DNA of 30,993 bases from Hydnum rufescens UP504 (GCA_014904985.1 MU129308.1:1-30993), one strand, 5' to 3'; positions 10,097 through 20,867 are shown, numbered from the stretch's first letter. Translations and numbers: made by a program. Notes: generated from the sequence alone by a model not told the origin.

Positions 10097-10735
10097 ATAT
10101 CATCCCTCCAAGGACTCATTGTAGGTCGTCCGACTGGGAAACACTTGACGTGCAATTCTGATTCTCATATAGGTTGGAGCTGGGCCATGCACGTCCCCCG
10201 GGGCGAATTGCGAATGGAGCGAAATCGTCTTTAACCAGCGTGTCGATACCAAGAAGGTCAACGTGGGAAACAAGGTGTACACGCCGTATGGGAATGACAA
10301 GCCAATACAAGCGGGCAATCGCACTCCGGATGTCCCCAACCTCGTACTCGTACCCGTTGCCGCCGAGGCTACAATGACAACGACACTCTTCGACCTCCTG
10401 ACGCCTTCTGTCCATACTACGTTCGTATTCGAGCTCCCGGAAAATCAGTCCCGAGGCCCACTTCAACTCAGGACATCCTGAACGCGCTTGGAAAACATAA
10501 TAAAGATGGTGATCGCCGAGAATGCACCTTTTCCGAGGTCGGGGAGAGTGGTTGGGGGGAATCAGGTGCTCGTCGATACTGAGGAAGGGCATACGGCGTC
10601 GATGCTAACCCAAGTCTGGAAGTCGTTTCCCTTGGTCGTTATCACTCGGCCTGATGCCTGCATTGGTGCATTTGTACATGATGCCGAAGGGGTAGCGAAA
10701 TACTTTTCAAAAATCTGCCTTTATGTGGCTGTGCA
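10097..10735 (+). pseudogene. FAD-dependent monooxygenase, internally deleted copy 2
   Basis: The start codon of copy 1 has become ATA at 10097. An intron at 10121-10172 (52 bases, as in copy 1) precedes GAGP at about 10176. After a few codons the sequence jumps to the post-FAD-domain region (NCEWSEIVFNQRVDTKKVN from 10208), so about 1.3 kb encoding the FAD and substrate domains is missing. The thioredoxin-like C-terminal domain is well kept: TTTLFDLLTPSVHTTFVFEL near 10378-10437, and VVITRPDACIGAFVHDAEGV with AKYFSKI near 10636-10713, with frameshifts between. The open frame continues to 10943 past the family's usual end with no recognised motif. It cannot encode an active enzyme. Confidence 0.72.
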
Positions 10736-10765
10736 ATTACGAACACTGCTATCATCGCTCGATAC

Positions 10766-11241
10766 AATCCAGGAAGTCCTTGGCCTCACTCATCTGTCAT
10801 GGCTCGTGGCGTCCATCGAAGAATTTCCTGGAATACCAACACGCAAGCTAGCTGAAGTCGTCAACGCAAATCCACCCCACAGGCAACTTTTGGCGACTTG
10901 GGGAGCATTCTGTCGCCTGGCTAGTCTGTGGTGTATTGGGTGAGGACGGAGGATGTGTGTGGTCAGTCCGCGAACTCTGATTGCTAGAGGAAGACTGACG
11001 CCTTGTTAGCTGAGACTGTGGAGCATGCGAGCCGTATCCGCGCCTCGTGCTTTTCGTCATCGACTCGGGCCCGGGAGATTACCAGACACACGATCCCTCT
11101 CCTCCTTGATTTTACGCTCAGAACCCTCAAAATCCTTCATGTATCACATATACCCTATTTCCTGGTTATTCACTTGATTTATGCGTCCGATGGTCGTCAA
11201 CCTAGTCCCTTACTGTAAACATTATTCATATCGGTAGCGGC
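10766..11241. other. Stretch with no recognisable gene
   Basis: Only short frames of mixed composition are seen, such as a serine-rich minus-strand frame at 10848-11060. No domain, RNA or repeat is recognisable. Confidence 0.45.
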
Positions 11242-11264
11242 GACAAGCGCCAATCCCCGACTCT
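11242..11264 (-). repeat. Right copy of the 23-bp inverted dispersed repeat
   Basis: Reverse complement of 421-443 with one mismatch (core GACAAGCGCCAATCCCC). The stretch up to 11486 shows nothing else. Confidence 0.55.
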
Positions 11265-11607
11265 AATCACCGGCGCGGCTGTTTAGGACGTTTGCTAGTA
11301 GTCCGTCGATTTTACTCAGTTTTTCTCTTGCATCCTACCACTATCATCAACACTGCTTCTATTTGAGGTGCCCTTGAATAGTGTTTATGATCACAACAGA
11401 ATTTACAGTCTTAAAATACAAGCAGTTCTTGGTGGTTGATCACTAAGAATCTGAGTGGAAACTGATTTCAGGCCAGGTTTAGGAAGATGGCTGTCATTGG
11501 TGTAGAAGATGGGGTACGCATGGTGCTGGGTCATAGTTCATCACAAGACTTCTTGCCTAAAAGGCGAATCCCATTGCGGATCAAGCAGCCCCGGAAGCCT
11601 CTCACTA

Positions 11608-11780
11608 CACAGCCATGGATGCACAGCCATGGACGCACAGCCATGGACGCACAGCCATGGACGCACAGCCATGGACGCACAGCCATGGACGCACAGCCAT
11701 GGACGCACAGCCATGGACGCACAGCCATGGACGCACAGCCATGGACGGACACACAGCCATGGACACACAGCCATGGACAT
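11608..11780 (+). repeat. 14-bp minisatellite, 12 units
   Basis: The unit CACAGCCATGGACG occurs 12 times, starting at 11608 and then every 14 bases to 11734, with one 18-base step before the last two units at 11752 and 11766. The first unit has GGATG and the last are variants. Because 14 is not a multiple of three, all frames cycle through the same 14-residue pattern (MDAQPWTHSHGRTA). Long frames such as 11487-12023 are therefore explained by the repeat and I do not call them genes. Confidence 0.9.
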
Positions 11781-11821
11781 CGAAAGTGGTCTCGTGACGA
11801 CGAAATTCCCTCTAAAACCCT

Positions 11822-11841
11822 CTCTTACGTAAACGTAAGAG
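11822..11841. other. 20-bp palindrome CTCTTACGT-AA-ACGTAAGAG
   Basis: Nine-base arms around two bases, directly followed by TCGGGGATCTCGG. A degenerate version with the same follow-on (GTTGGGGACCTAGG) lies at 1443-1476. The duplicate at 9700-9733 keeps only the follow-on. It could be a protein-binding palindrome or the end of a small element. Confidence 0.4.
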
Positions 11842-13624
11842 TCGGGGATCTCGGGTATATTATATCGCACGCGCCAAGCACCACTGCTCCTCGCCGCGTT
11901 ATTTCTCAACTTCATGAATGGTCTCCCCTTGCTTTCGCGCACATCGAGTACCGAGTCGATGAGCTTCGACGTGGTATGAAACCCGTAAGTTCCCTGAGCT
12001 CGGTGCGAGGCACGAGCACCTAGCTCCAGGACTTGATAAGTGTAGTAGCCTCAATTAAGCGAGTTAGTTCCGATAGTAGAGACTACGTCATTAGCTTTAG
12101 TGTTTCACACCACGGCTCTGTCCGGAACCTCTCTCCGTCAGTCATTTGCAGTCTCGCACTCTCACTTGCCTCGCCTGTCGTATCCGTCAATACACCACGC
12201 ACGCACCCGCAAATTTTTTCTACCCGCCCTCCTCCCTTTTTATTGCATAAAAACACTGCGTCGTTGACACTGGGTTGCATAGTCTTATTGCCTCAGCCTC
12301 TTCCACGCTCCGTAGTTGCCTAAGTAGACTCCATAGTAGCGTGCTCTGTGCAACGCGCCCATCGTCTACTCTCGGCAACTCCCGCCCACTCTCGCACAGA
12401 CAATCAGCTGAGTAAGCTCAGCAGACAAGAACATGAGCGCGAATCTCTCATGCGCTGGCCTCAGACAAGCCATCCGAAGGATGGCTAGCATTGTGAGATT
12501 CTAATTGAGTCTACGAGCTATTATCAAGTTGATGAGATGCGGGCTTTCATCCTCCTACCTCTTGCACTTGTCAATATGAGGATGTGAGGCATTCTGCCCC
12601 TGTCACAACTGATGCATCTTCCTCGTCCCTTCGGACCTGTCTTTCCCCCTAGTAGCAGGTGAACGGACACAGACTCCGACATCACTCGCGACCGAAGGAA
12701 TTACAGACCCGAAGGATTCCCCAGCATATTCGGCTTCATCGTCACCCTGTCCCCTATTATCACCCCGCCTTATCCTCACTCGTCTCCGTCGCCTCATCCT
12801 CCTTCATCACAGTCCCCGTCTCCCAGTCTCCGCCCTCCTCGTTTGCATCACGCATCTGTGCGAAATTCATATGCCCTCCTCTGCGTTCTGCGATACATTC
12901 TTCATCTGGCAATCCTTCTACATCTCGTCAGAATACCTCGCGGCCCAGAGGTGCCCCTCATCTCCCTCACATACGGAATACACTCGAGATTGTTCTGCCC
13001 CAGCCACTCACGCCTACCAGTTTTCCTGACTATACTGGATGAGGGGGAGTCTCTTCTGTGAACTGACGAGATAGTCGACACTCGGCACGCTCTGCAGACT
13101 CATAGGTCGGTGCAGCCATCTCGCGGACGTCATCACCCGTCCTGACCATTCGCCTTCCGAATCACAATGTAGGTTGCAGTATGCTTTTGGGAGATGCTGT
13201 CCTGTACTGACATGCAATTCATATAGCACCCTCGGCGTGGTGAAGAAGTGGAGTGCCGCCAGTACTTCTCCTCCCATCGTCGTTTGATGAAGGGCCAGGA
13301 GAGTAAGCAGTGGACATGACACAGGAATATATATGGTCTCGAGACAGCGAACGAACAATGGACGGTTACTAATGGCCTGCGCTGATCATTATACCTTACA
13401 TCGGGGTAAGAATCCCCCCCCCATTCTAGTTCCCTTTCCCCATATCCACTTTTTGTGACGATTGAACACTGAAGTCCGAGCTACATCTACGACAGAGTCC
13501 TTGAAGCGAGATTTGTTCTCCGGTTGGTTTTTATTTCTAGCTATAGGTGGTTATTTTCCTGCGCGTTCGTCGTTGAATCGAAGAATGTATAACCCAATGG
13601 ATCTGGAATCAAATCTTCACAAAC
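11842..13624. other. 1.8-kb stretch with no confident gene
   Basis: The composition is pyrimidine-rich on the plus strand, especially 12600-13060, where all three plus frames are fairly open (127 residues at 12659-13042, rich in S, P, R and H). I see no conserved domain. A small hairpin (GCCATCC/GGATGGC) lies at 12469-12485. A possible short intron (GTAGG near 13168, ATATAG near 13227) lies inside an otherwise unsupported frame. A degenerate gene is possible but cannot be supported. Confidence 0.4.
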
Positions 13625-14822
13625 CGTCCCTTGTTCATTTCTGGTCTTTTTGATCGCAAGGCGAGAGTCGAGAGTACCCTGCCTGCTAGCCCCTCCAGTA
13701 ACGTAGGCGGTATCCCGGCTCACTAATTCTGAAACTGACTTGAGGCCAAGAAAAAAAACATGGGCGTGTAACCAGCACAGAACGCAGGCCCCTGCATTCT
13801 GGTGCATCGGAGATTGAGAAATAGCACAACGCAAGAGGTTTTGAGGAGCTTGGTGTTTTTTTCTTCGTCGTCGCGATCGACTGATTTTGGGCAGTGGGAT
13901 ATTTACCTAGCATGACTGGATACAATACAAATACCCGGAAGTCGTGTTGGGCTTTATGGGGCCCCGGATACCGTGTCACCACCAAAGTAGTGGCGTCTAG
14001 AAAACAGTGCTATTGTGCATTCAAGCACGTTGTACAAATGAACCCTTCGTCTACAAATTAGTGTTGACAGTCTTAATCCACCACTCGAAGAACCCCTAGA
14101 CTACATCCACCTCCAAACATGTTCTGAGTGCATCCCTCCTCACTCCAATTGACAGATGAGGGAACTTCAATGGGTCTTACAAACCCATGTGTACCGCGTA
14201 CTGTGAGCAGTATGGTGCCCCGCCGGATTTCAAAGCCAAAGAGAAGGGGGTCGATGAGTGTGATCAGGGGCGAGTCATCGCACGGGCGCCTGGACAATAA
14301 AGAGGAAGAAGCGATAGACAATTCAGACATACGGTATCAGAAACCCCGACTGCCAGCCTTCGAATGGTAGCTCTTTAAGCGTGGGCTTAGACGATGTCCA
14401 TTCCCCTCGAACCCACCAGCCCTTAACAAGATTAGGGTTAGGAATATTTCCTGATACTCCCTGCCCATTATCTATTCTCACTCTAAACGTTGTCGAGTCT
14501 TGACCAAGGATGCTCCGTCGGGCTCCAGAAACGGCACCCCATTCCCCATTTTGAGCGCCTGAACACTTCTTTACCGCGCATATGAGGGGGGGGGGAGGAA
14601 GGAACACTCGGAGCCCCATATTTAACCAAACTACCAGGTAGGGTCGAGCTCGTTGGTGTCGCGGCTGAACGAGTCCCCTCACAGATACTAGGGGACATTG
14701 GGTGTGGTTCGAACTGAAACCGTGTCGTCGATTTAACGTTAACGCAGATGCTGACAAAATAGCAGCCCTCGCAGTAGGCCAATGTGCAGCTAGTCGGCAA
14801 TAAGTTATGGCGGTGAAATGTC
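13625..14822 (-). repeat. 3' block B, carrying a private ~403-bp insertion
   Basis: This copy of the block follows the headless TPR array at 14823-16592. It aligns with A and C over its ends but holds about 403 extra bases (roughly 13878-14280) at a point where A and C are continuous. The minus-strand frame at 14323-14859 keeps RIDNGQGVSGN and EGWQSGF, similar to A. No domain is recognised. Confidence 0.6.
13878..14280. mobile_element. Insertion unique to 3' block B, type unknown
   Basis: Blocks A and C run straight from a GCG-containing stretch into CACGG or its equivalent followed by GGACAATAAAG (A) or its diverged form (C). B has about 403 bases between these points. The ends show no clear terminal inverted repeat, and at most a 3-bp TCG could be a target duplication. 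A minus-strand frame (IRRGTILLTVRGTHGFVRPI) is open in its right half but not recognised. It may be a small non-autonomous element or other inserted DNA. Confidence 0.35.
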
Positions 14823-16592
14823 GAAAGATGAATGGAGAGGTTGTTAAGAGAATGAGCAAGATTTGGGTGAGTACGGGTCAATCGTTGATTAGTGAGCGAC
14901 GAATGCTCAAGGCTTCCTCCTTTGCGTTGAGAGCCTCTTCATGGCGGCCGAATTTTGAAAGATAGTGGGAGTGGTTGTCAAGAGAATGAGCGAGATCTGG
15001 GAGGAATACTTTGGGGCGATCTGCGGCTAGCAAGCGACGAATGCTCAAGGCCTCCTCATCTGCCTTGAGGGCCTCTTCATCACGGCCAAGTTTCGAAAGA
15101 CGATTGGAGTGGTTGTTAAGACAATCAGCGACATCTGGAAGGAATACTTTGGGGCGATCTGTGGCTAGTAAGCGATAAATCGCCAAGGCATCCTCATTTG
15201 CCTTGAGGCCTCTTCATCGCGGCCAAATTTTGAAAGCTCAATGGAATGGCTGTAAAGAGAAAGAGCGAGATCTGGGCGCAATACTTCGGGGCGATCTGCG
15301 GCTAGCAAGCGACGAATGCTCAAGGCCTCCTCCTTTGCGTTGAGAGCCTCTTCATCACGGCCAAGTTTCGAAAGGCGATTGGAGCGGTTGTTAAGACAAT
15401 CAACGACATCTGGAAGGAATACTTTGGGCGATCTGCGGCTAGTAAGCGATAAATCGCCAAGGCATCCTCATTTGTCTTGAGGGCCTCTTCATCGCGGCCA
15501 AATTTTGAAAGCCCAATGGAATGGTAGTAAAGAGAAAGAGCGAGATCTGGGCGGAATACTTCGGGGCGATCTGCGGCTAGCAAGCGACGAATGCTCAAGG
15601 CCTCCTCCTTTGCGTTGAGAGCCTCTTCATCACGGCCAAGTTTCGAAAGACGATTGGAGCGGTTGTTAAGACAATCAACGACATCTGGAAGGAATACTTT
15701 GGGGCGATCTGTGGCTAGTGAGCGATAAATCGCCAAGGCATCCTCATTTGTCTTGAGGGCTCTTCATCGCGGCCAAATTTTGAAAGCTCAATGGAATGGT
15801 AGTAAAGAGAAAGAGCGAGATCTGGGCGGAATACTTCGGGGCGATCTGCGGCTAGCAAGCGACGAATGCTCAAGGCCTCCTCCTTTGCGTTGAGAGCCTC
15901 TTCATCACGGCCAAGTTTCGAAAGACGATTGGAGCGGTTGTTAAGACAATCAACGACATCTGGAAGGAATACTTTGGGGCGATCTGTGGCTAGTGAGCGA
16001 TAAATCGCCAAGGCATCCTCATTTGTCTTGAGGGCCTCTTCATCGCGGCCAAATTTTGAAAGCTCAATGGAATGGTAGTAAAGAGAAAGAGCGAGATCTG
16101 GGCGGAATACTTCGGGGCGATCTGCGGCTAGCAAGCGACGAATGCTCAAGGCCTCCTCCTTTGCGTTGAGAGCCTCTTCATCACGGCCAAGTTTCGAAAG
16201 ACGATTGGAGCGGTTGTTAAGACAATCAACGACATCTGGAAGGAATACTTTGGGGCGATCTGTGGCTAGTAAAGCGATAAATCGCCAAGGCATCCTCATT
16301 TGCCTTGAGGGCCTCTTCATCGCGGCCAAATTTTGAAAGCTCAAAGGAATGGTTGTAAAGAGAAAGAGCGAGATCTGGGCGGAATACTTCGGGGCGATCT
16401 GCGGCTAGCAAGCGACGAATGCTCAAGGCCCTCCTTTGCGTTGAGAGCCTCTTCATCACGGTCAAGTTCGAAAGGCGATTGAGTGATTGTTAAGACAATC
16501 AGCGAGATCTGGAAGGAATACTTTGGGGCGATCTGTGGCTAGCAAGCGATGAAGGCTCAAGGCCTCCTCATTTGCCTTGAGGGCCTCTTCAT
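14823..16592 (-). pseudogene. Headless TPR array (array 2), truncated at the assembly gap
   Basis: About 12-13 units of the 46-residue TPR are read from the gap at 16593 down to 14823, where the last partial unit (HPNLAHSLNNLSIHLS) runs into block B. Two unit types alternate: ALSIRRLLAADRPEVF with LALSLYYHSIELSKFG, and ALAIYRSLATDRPKVF with VVDCLNNRSNRLSKLG. Frames break at single-base changes in short runs: 16268 (extra A), 15762 (lost C), 15428 (lost G) and 15208 (lost G), giving open pieces at 15715-16344, 15320-15736 and 14878-15186. There is no MLKL-like head, because the array meets the N gap and then block C of another gene. Confidence 0.7.
15300..16401 (-). repeat. Higher-order 276-bp tandem repeat (TPR dimers)
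   Basis: Pairs of 138-bp TPR units repeat as 276-bp dimers starting at 15300, 15576, 15851 and 16127. The second and third dimers differ by one missing base in the intervals I compared by eye. Such uniformity shows recent unequal exchange or gene conversion. In array 1 neighbouring units are much more diverged. Confidence 0.8.
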
Positions 16593-16617
16593 NNNNNNNN
16601 NNNNNNNNNNNNNNNNN
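16593..16617. other. Assembly gap of 25 N
   Basis: Exactly 25 N separate a TPR unit on the left from block C on the right. A round number suggests a placeholder for unknown length. Confidence 0.95.
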
Positions 16618-17430
16618 TCGTCCGGGGAGCGTCCGGGAGGTTAAAGCGGCCAGGGTCAATGAGCAGGGACAAGGCGTCGTCATTGTTCATCTCTCGTCTT
16701 TTATCCCAATGGCGAGAGTGAGGAAGCGACCCTCCCGCGGAGGTCTTACAGTAAGGTAGGCGGTATCCGGCCATGATTGTTGAAACTGATCTGGGCAAAC
16801 ACATGGTGCATGAACCAGTTGCAGAACGCAGCCCGCATTTCTGATGCATCGGGACTTTGAGAGATCACACTGATGCAGGAGTTTTGAGGAGCTCGCGTTT
16901 TTTTTCGTAGTTGCGTTCCACGGTCGCGGGGGGAATACAAGGGGGAAGCGACAAATAATGCAGGATATATCGGAACCTGACTGCCAGCCTTGATGAATCG
17001 TCCCTTGGAGCGCTGGCTAGGATACGATTTCCTTCGGAACCGGCAGGCCAAACAGGGATTCAGAACAGCTTGATACTGCGCCGCCCATTATCCTATTCAC
17101 TCTAAGCGTTTCGAGTGCTTGACTAAGATGCTCGTTGGGCTCCGGAACGCCCGGCCCCATTCCACTTTTTGGGGCGCCTTAACACTTCTTCCGCGCGTAT
17201 GGCTGAGGATCTCGGCCCCAATTTATACCGAACTACCAAGTAGGGTCAACTCACGGGTGTCGGCGGCGAACGAGGCCCCCTCACAGATATAGGGACAAGG
17301 GTATCTTTCGAACGGAAGGCGTGTCGTCGATCACGTTACGCAGCATGCGGGAGATGGCAGGCCTCGCGCAGGCCCAAAGCACAGCTGTCGGCAGTGTATG
17401 GCGGTGAAATGTCGAAAGACGAATGGAGAG
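16618..17430 (-). repeat. 3' block C (many indels)
   Basis: This copy of the block starts directly after the gap (GTCCGGGAGG at 16632, as near 4088 in A) and ends where the TPR array of gene 2 begins. Compared with A and B it has frequent single-base losses and gains, including outside homopolymers. It lacks the insertion present in B. Confidence 0.6.
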
Positions 17431-20400
17431 GTTGTTAAGAGAATGACAGATTTGAGCGGGTAGGGTATGTGTGGGTTAGTGAGCGACGAATGCTCAAGGC
17501 CTCCCCTTGCCTAAGGCCATTTTATGGCCGGCCAAGTTTCAAAGACCAATGGGTGGTTTTAAGGAGACTCAGCGAGATATTGGGAAGGACATACTGGAGG
17601 CATCTGCAGCTAGTGAGCGGAAATCGCAACGGCCTTCATTTTCCCTGAGGGCCTCTTCCTTCGCCAAATTTTTGAAAGAGCAATGGAGAGGTTGTGAGAG
17701 AAGAGCAATCGGGGCGAATACTTCGGGCGATCGCGCTAGCAACGCGACGACATGCTCAAGGACGCCTCATTCTGCCTTGGCGCCTCTTCATCCGGCCAAA
17801 TTACGAAAGACGATTGGGCATGGTTGTGAGATAAGCAGCAATCTGGCGGAATACCTCGGCGCGATCTGCGGCTAGCAAGCGATAAAATGCTCAAGGCCTT
17901 CTCTTGCCGTTGAGGGCCTCTTCATCCGCCAAATTTCGAGAGACGAATGGAGGTAGTTGTCAGAGAATCAGCGGAGATTTCTGAGCGAAATACTTCGGTC
18001 GATCTGTGGCTAGCAGCGACGAATCCAAGGCCCTACCTTTATTTGGCCTTAATGGGCCTCTTCATGCGGCCAAAATTTCGAAAGATCAACGGAAGGGGGT
18101 GTTGTGGAAGAGAGACGAGCAGATATGGGCGAATTACTTGGGTCGATCTTGCAGCTAGCGAGCGATAAATGCTTCAAGGCCGCTTTCATTTGCCTTGAGG
18201 GACCTCTTCATTGCGGCCAAATTTGAAATGGAAGGAGTGTGGGTGAGAAGAGATATGAGCAAGATCTGGGCGATACTTCGGGCGATCTGTGGCTAGCAAG
18301 CGCGAATGCGGCAAGGCCCCTTCATTTGCCTTGAGGGCCCTTCATCACGGCCAATTTCGGAAGACAAATGGGAGTGATTGGTTAAGAGAAAGGCGAGATC
18401 GGCGGAATATCCTTTGCGGCGATCTGCGGCTAGCAATGCGACGAATGCTCCAAGGCCTCCTCTCTTTCCTTGAGGGCCCTCATGCGACCCAAGTTTTGAA
18501 AACAATTGGCGTGGTTTGAGAAGAGAATAGCGAGACCTTGGCGTAATACTTTGGGGCGACTCCGCGGCGTAGCAAGCGATGAATGCTCAAGGCTCTTCAT
18601 TTGGCCTTGAGGGCCTCTTTCATCCCGGCCGAAAGTGTTGAAGACAATTAGGAGTGGAGTGTCAGAGGAACGAGCGGAGATCTGGGCGAATACTTCGGAA
18701 TCGATTGTGGCCTAGCAAAGCCGATGAATGGCTTCAGGGCCTCCTCATTTGCCTTGAGGGCCTCTTCATTGCGGCCAAATTTTGAAAGACAATAGGAATG
18801 TTTGTGAAGAGAATAAGCGAGATCTGGGCGGAATACTTTGGGGCGATCTGTGGCTAGCAAGCGATGAATTCCCAAGGCCTCCTCATTTGCCTTGAAGGCC
18901 TCTTCATCACGGCCAAATTTTGAAAGAGAAACGGAGAGGTTGTTAAGAGAAAGAGCGAGGTCGGGCCGAATACTTCGGGTTGATCTGTGGCTAGCGAGCG
19001 ACGAATGCTCAACGCCTCCGCACTTGCTCTGAGGGCCTCTTCGTCACGGCCCGAGCCCGAAAGGCAAAGGGAGAGGCCAAAAAGACCACTAGCAAGATGT
19101 GGTTTGTCCTCTTCAGTGCGGTATAGTACCACTGCCATAGTCTGTACTTCACACGCCTCGCTCCAAAGACCCAGATCGTGCAAATTCCTCGACAGATCAT
19201 TCATCTTTCGGCCAGCATGGCCGAATCCAATCTGATCTCCCGACATCACGCAGTTCGGTCAGGAGCTCCAATGTGGCTGTAACTGTTTCACTAAATTGAC
19301 GTGTCGGGTCCCCAGTCGGCTGTCGGTGAGTTTCCCATCTCACAACCTGCGCTCCGGCATCCGTACGACCGGGATATGTGGCAGACACTGCGGACTTCCG
19401 CCGTAAGCTCCAAGATTTGGCTTGTAAGATATGAAACATAGCGATCCTGGCGAGTTCGCGGTCCAGTCATCCCCGCATCCCTGTTTCGTCTCCATCAGTC
19501 TCTTATTGCTATATTGAACCAATGATGTCAATTACTTTGAGCCAGTGGTGTCGAGGTCGCCTGTAACCTGATCTCCTCTGGTCGTCCTTGAACAGCCACG
19601 CCGATTTGCTCAAACACTGCCTGACCCGCCCGATGTTTGGAAAAGTTGCACAGTCCTTCCAGCAAGCTCGAAGTCTAAAAACTGAATTTAACATCATTGA
19701 ATTGCTGATAGCCCCAAATTACTCACCGGTGCATTTTCAGAGGCTAATAGGGGCCTTGCTGGGACTGATGGGCCGGAGATGCGACCGTCCCTACTCTGTC
19801 CACAGGTTTGGCTGCTGTTATCGATGTAACAATCTTTACAAGGATATCAGCACATTTTCGCAAAGTGAGAAGAGACCTGTTGAATAGACACTCACTTGGA
19901 ACGCGTGGAAACAATCTGTGAGATTCTCCCCGTGCCTCGATATCGCAGTCATAATTTGATCACGCTGGACGTAACGACTCAAAAGATTCAAACTGGACCA
20001 TCGCTCTGCATCAGCACGAATTGCTGTCAGGTTCCTATAGCCGAAACAGATATATTTCACTGTAGAGATTGTGTAAGGAAATTGGGAAGCATACCGCCTC
20101 AAGATGAATAAACTTGAAGCTACTGCCGTATTATCGGAGATATTGCTCCCCTTCAACCCGCCTACAAGGCTCTCAAGAAACTTTGTGACCCGAACTATGA
20201 GGTGTAGGCATCCATCTCTTCCGTCGCGCATGGTTTTAACTGCCTCGATTACCTCCGCCACGACGTCGACAACTTGAGTGAGTGGTCCAGAAAGTGGAGC
20301 AGGCATATCACGGATTATCGAGGCCAGAACGAGAGTGGCATCCCATCCTGGACCGGCGCTCTCATTGAGATAATCTGGATATGATGGCTGAGGCATGGTT

Positions 20401-20511
20401 GGAGGCTGCAGGTGTGGGGAGTGGATGGTTGGTTCGGAGAAGAATCATTGGACGGGTTGAAGGCGATTGGACCCCGCGAGTTCTCGTCGAGAAGAGTCTT
20501 CTGGATGGCAT
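17431..20511 (-). pseudogene. MLKL-like plus TPR protein, gene 2 (frameshifted)
   Basis: This is the near-identical sister of gene 1 in the head region. The ATG at 20511 opens MPSRRLFSTRT, then loses frame by a missing base that gene 1 keeps. The next ATG at 20396 reads into VVDVVAEVIEAVKTMRDGRD and RHGENLTDCFHAFQ (MLKL-like bundle). Introns at 20035-20094 and 19834-19895 have the same sizes as in gene 1. Exon 3 has lost one G near 19774 and hits a TAG. Further single-base losses occur near 19550, 19370 and 19225. The TPR array (about 12 units, 19040 down to 17431) is clean to about 18760 and full of indels below that. Function as for gene 1, if it was ever intact. Some defects may be sequence errors. 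Confidence 0.7.
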
Positions 20512-20599
20512 GCGGCGTTGGGCACTCAGGATATAGGGAGGGGACTTGAAAGCAAGGCGGGGCGAGGCGCTGGAAACCGGGGAGGCAAGTCGGATGAAT

Positions 20600-20858
20600 C
20601 ATCACCTATAACTACCCCTTTGAGGATGTATTCAAATCTTTGACTCTAAATAATTTCTAGTACCTAGACGAAGTGATAGACAGTGCACATTATACTCGAC
20701 ACATTATGTGATTCAGCCATCGCCAAGTCCCTGGATGAAGTTTTCACTATTTATTAATAAGCCGTGATTGCCAGATGCCCCCAAGCGCTTAGCATACGTT
20801 GTCCAAGGTCGTTTCATAAGATCGGTTCCCGTAATCGGGAGTATTTCATTTTGACGGA
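20600..20858 (-). repeat. Upstream region of MLKL-TPR gene 2, shared with gene 1
   Basis: Duplicate of 8480-8730. The similarity stops near 20860. Confidence 0.6.
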
Positions 20859-20867
20859 AGCTTGAGG

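Larger units (their letters stand above)
8740..10765. repeat. Segmental duplication, copy 2 (TPR fragment plus deleted FAD monooxygenase)
   Basis: This is the diverged partner of 497-3830. It carries the TPR remnant (9308-9600), the same promoter palindrome, a TATA box, and the monooxygenase remnant. It lacks the part corresponding to roughly 1945-3215 of copy 1. The small plus-strand frames at 8763-9379 have no recognised product. Confidence 0.75.

Noticed and set aside
11487..12023. 178-residue plus-strand ORF with QPWTHSHGRTA repeats
   Set aside because: Created by the 14-bp minisatellite. The flanking parts show no domain and other frames are equally open.
12469..12490. Second Helitron-like end (7-bp hairpin with adjacent CTAG)
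   Set aside because: The stem is short and CTAG overlaps the stem, unlike the usual 9-12-base spacing.
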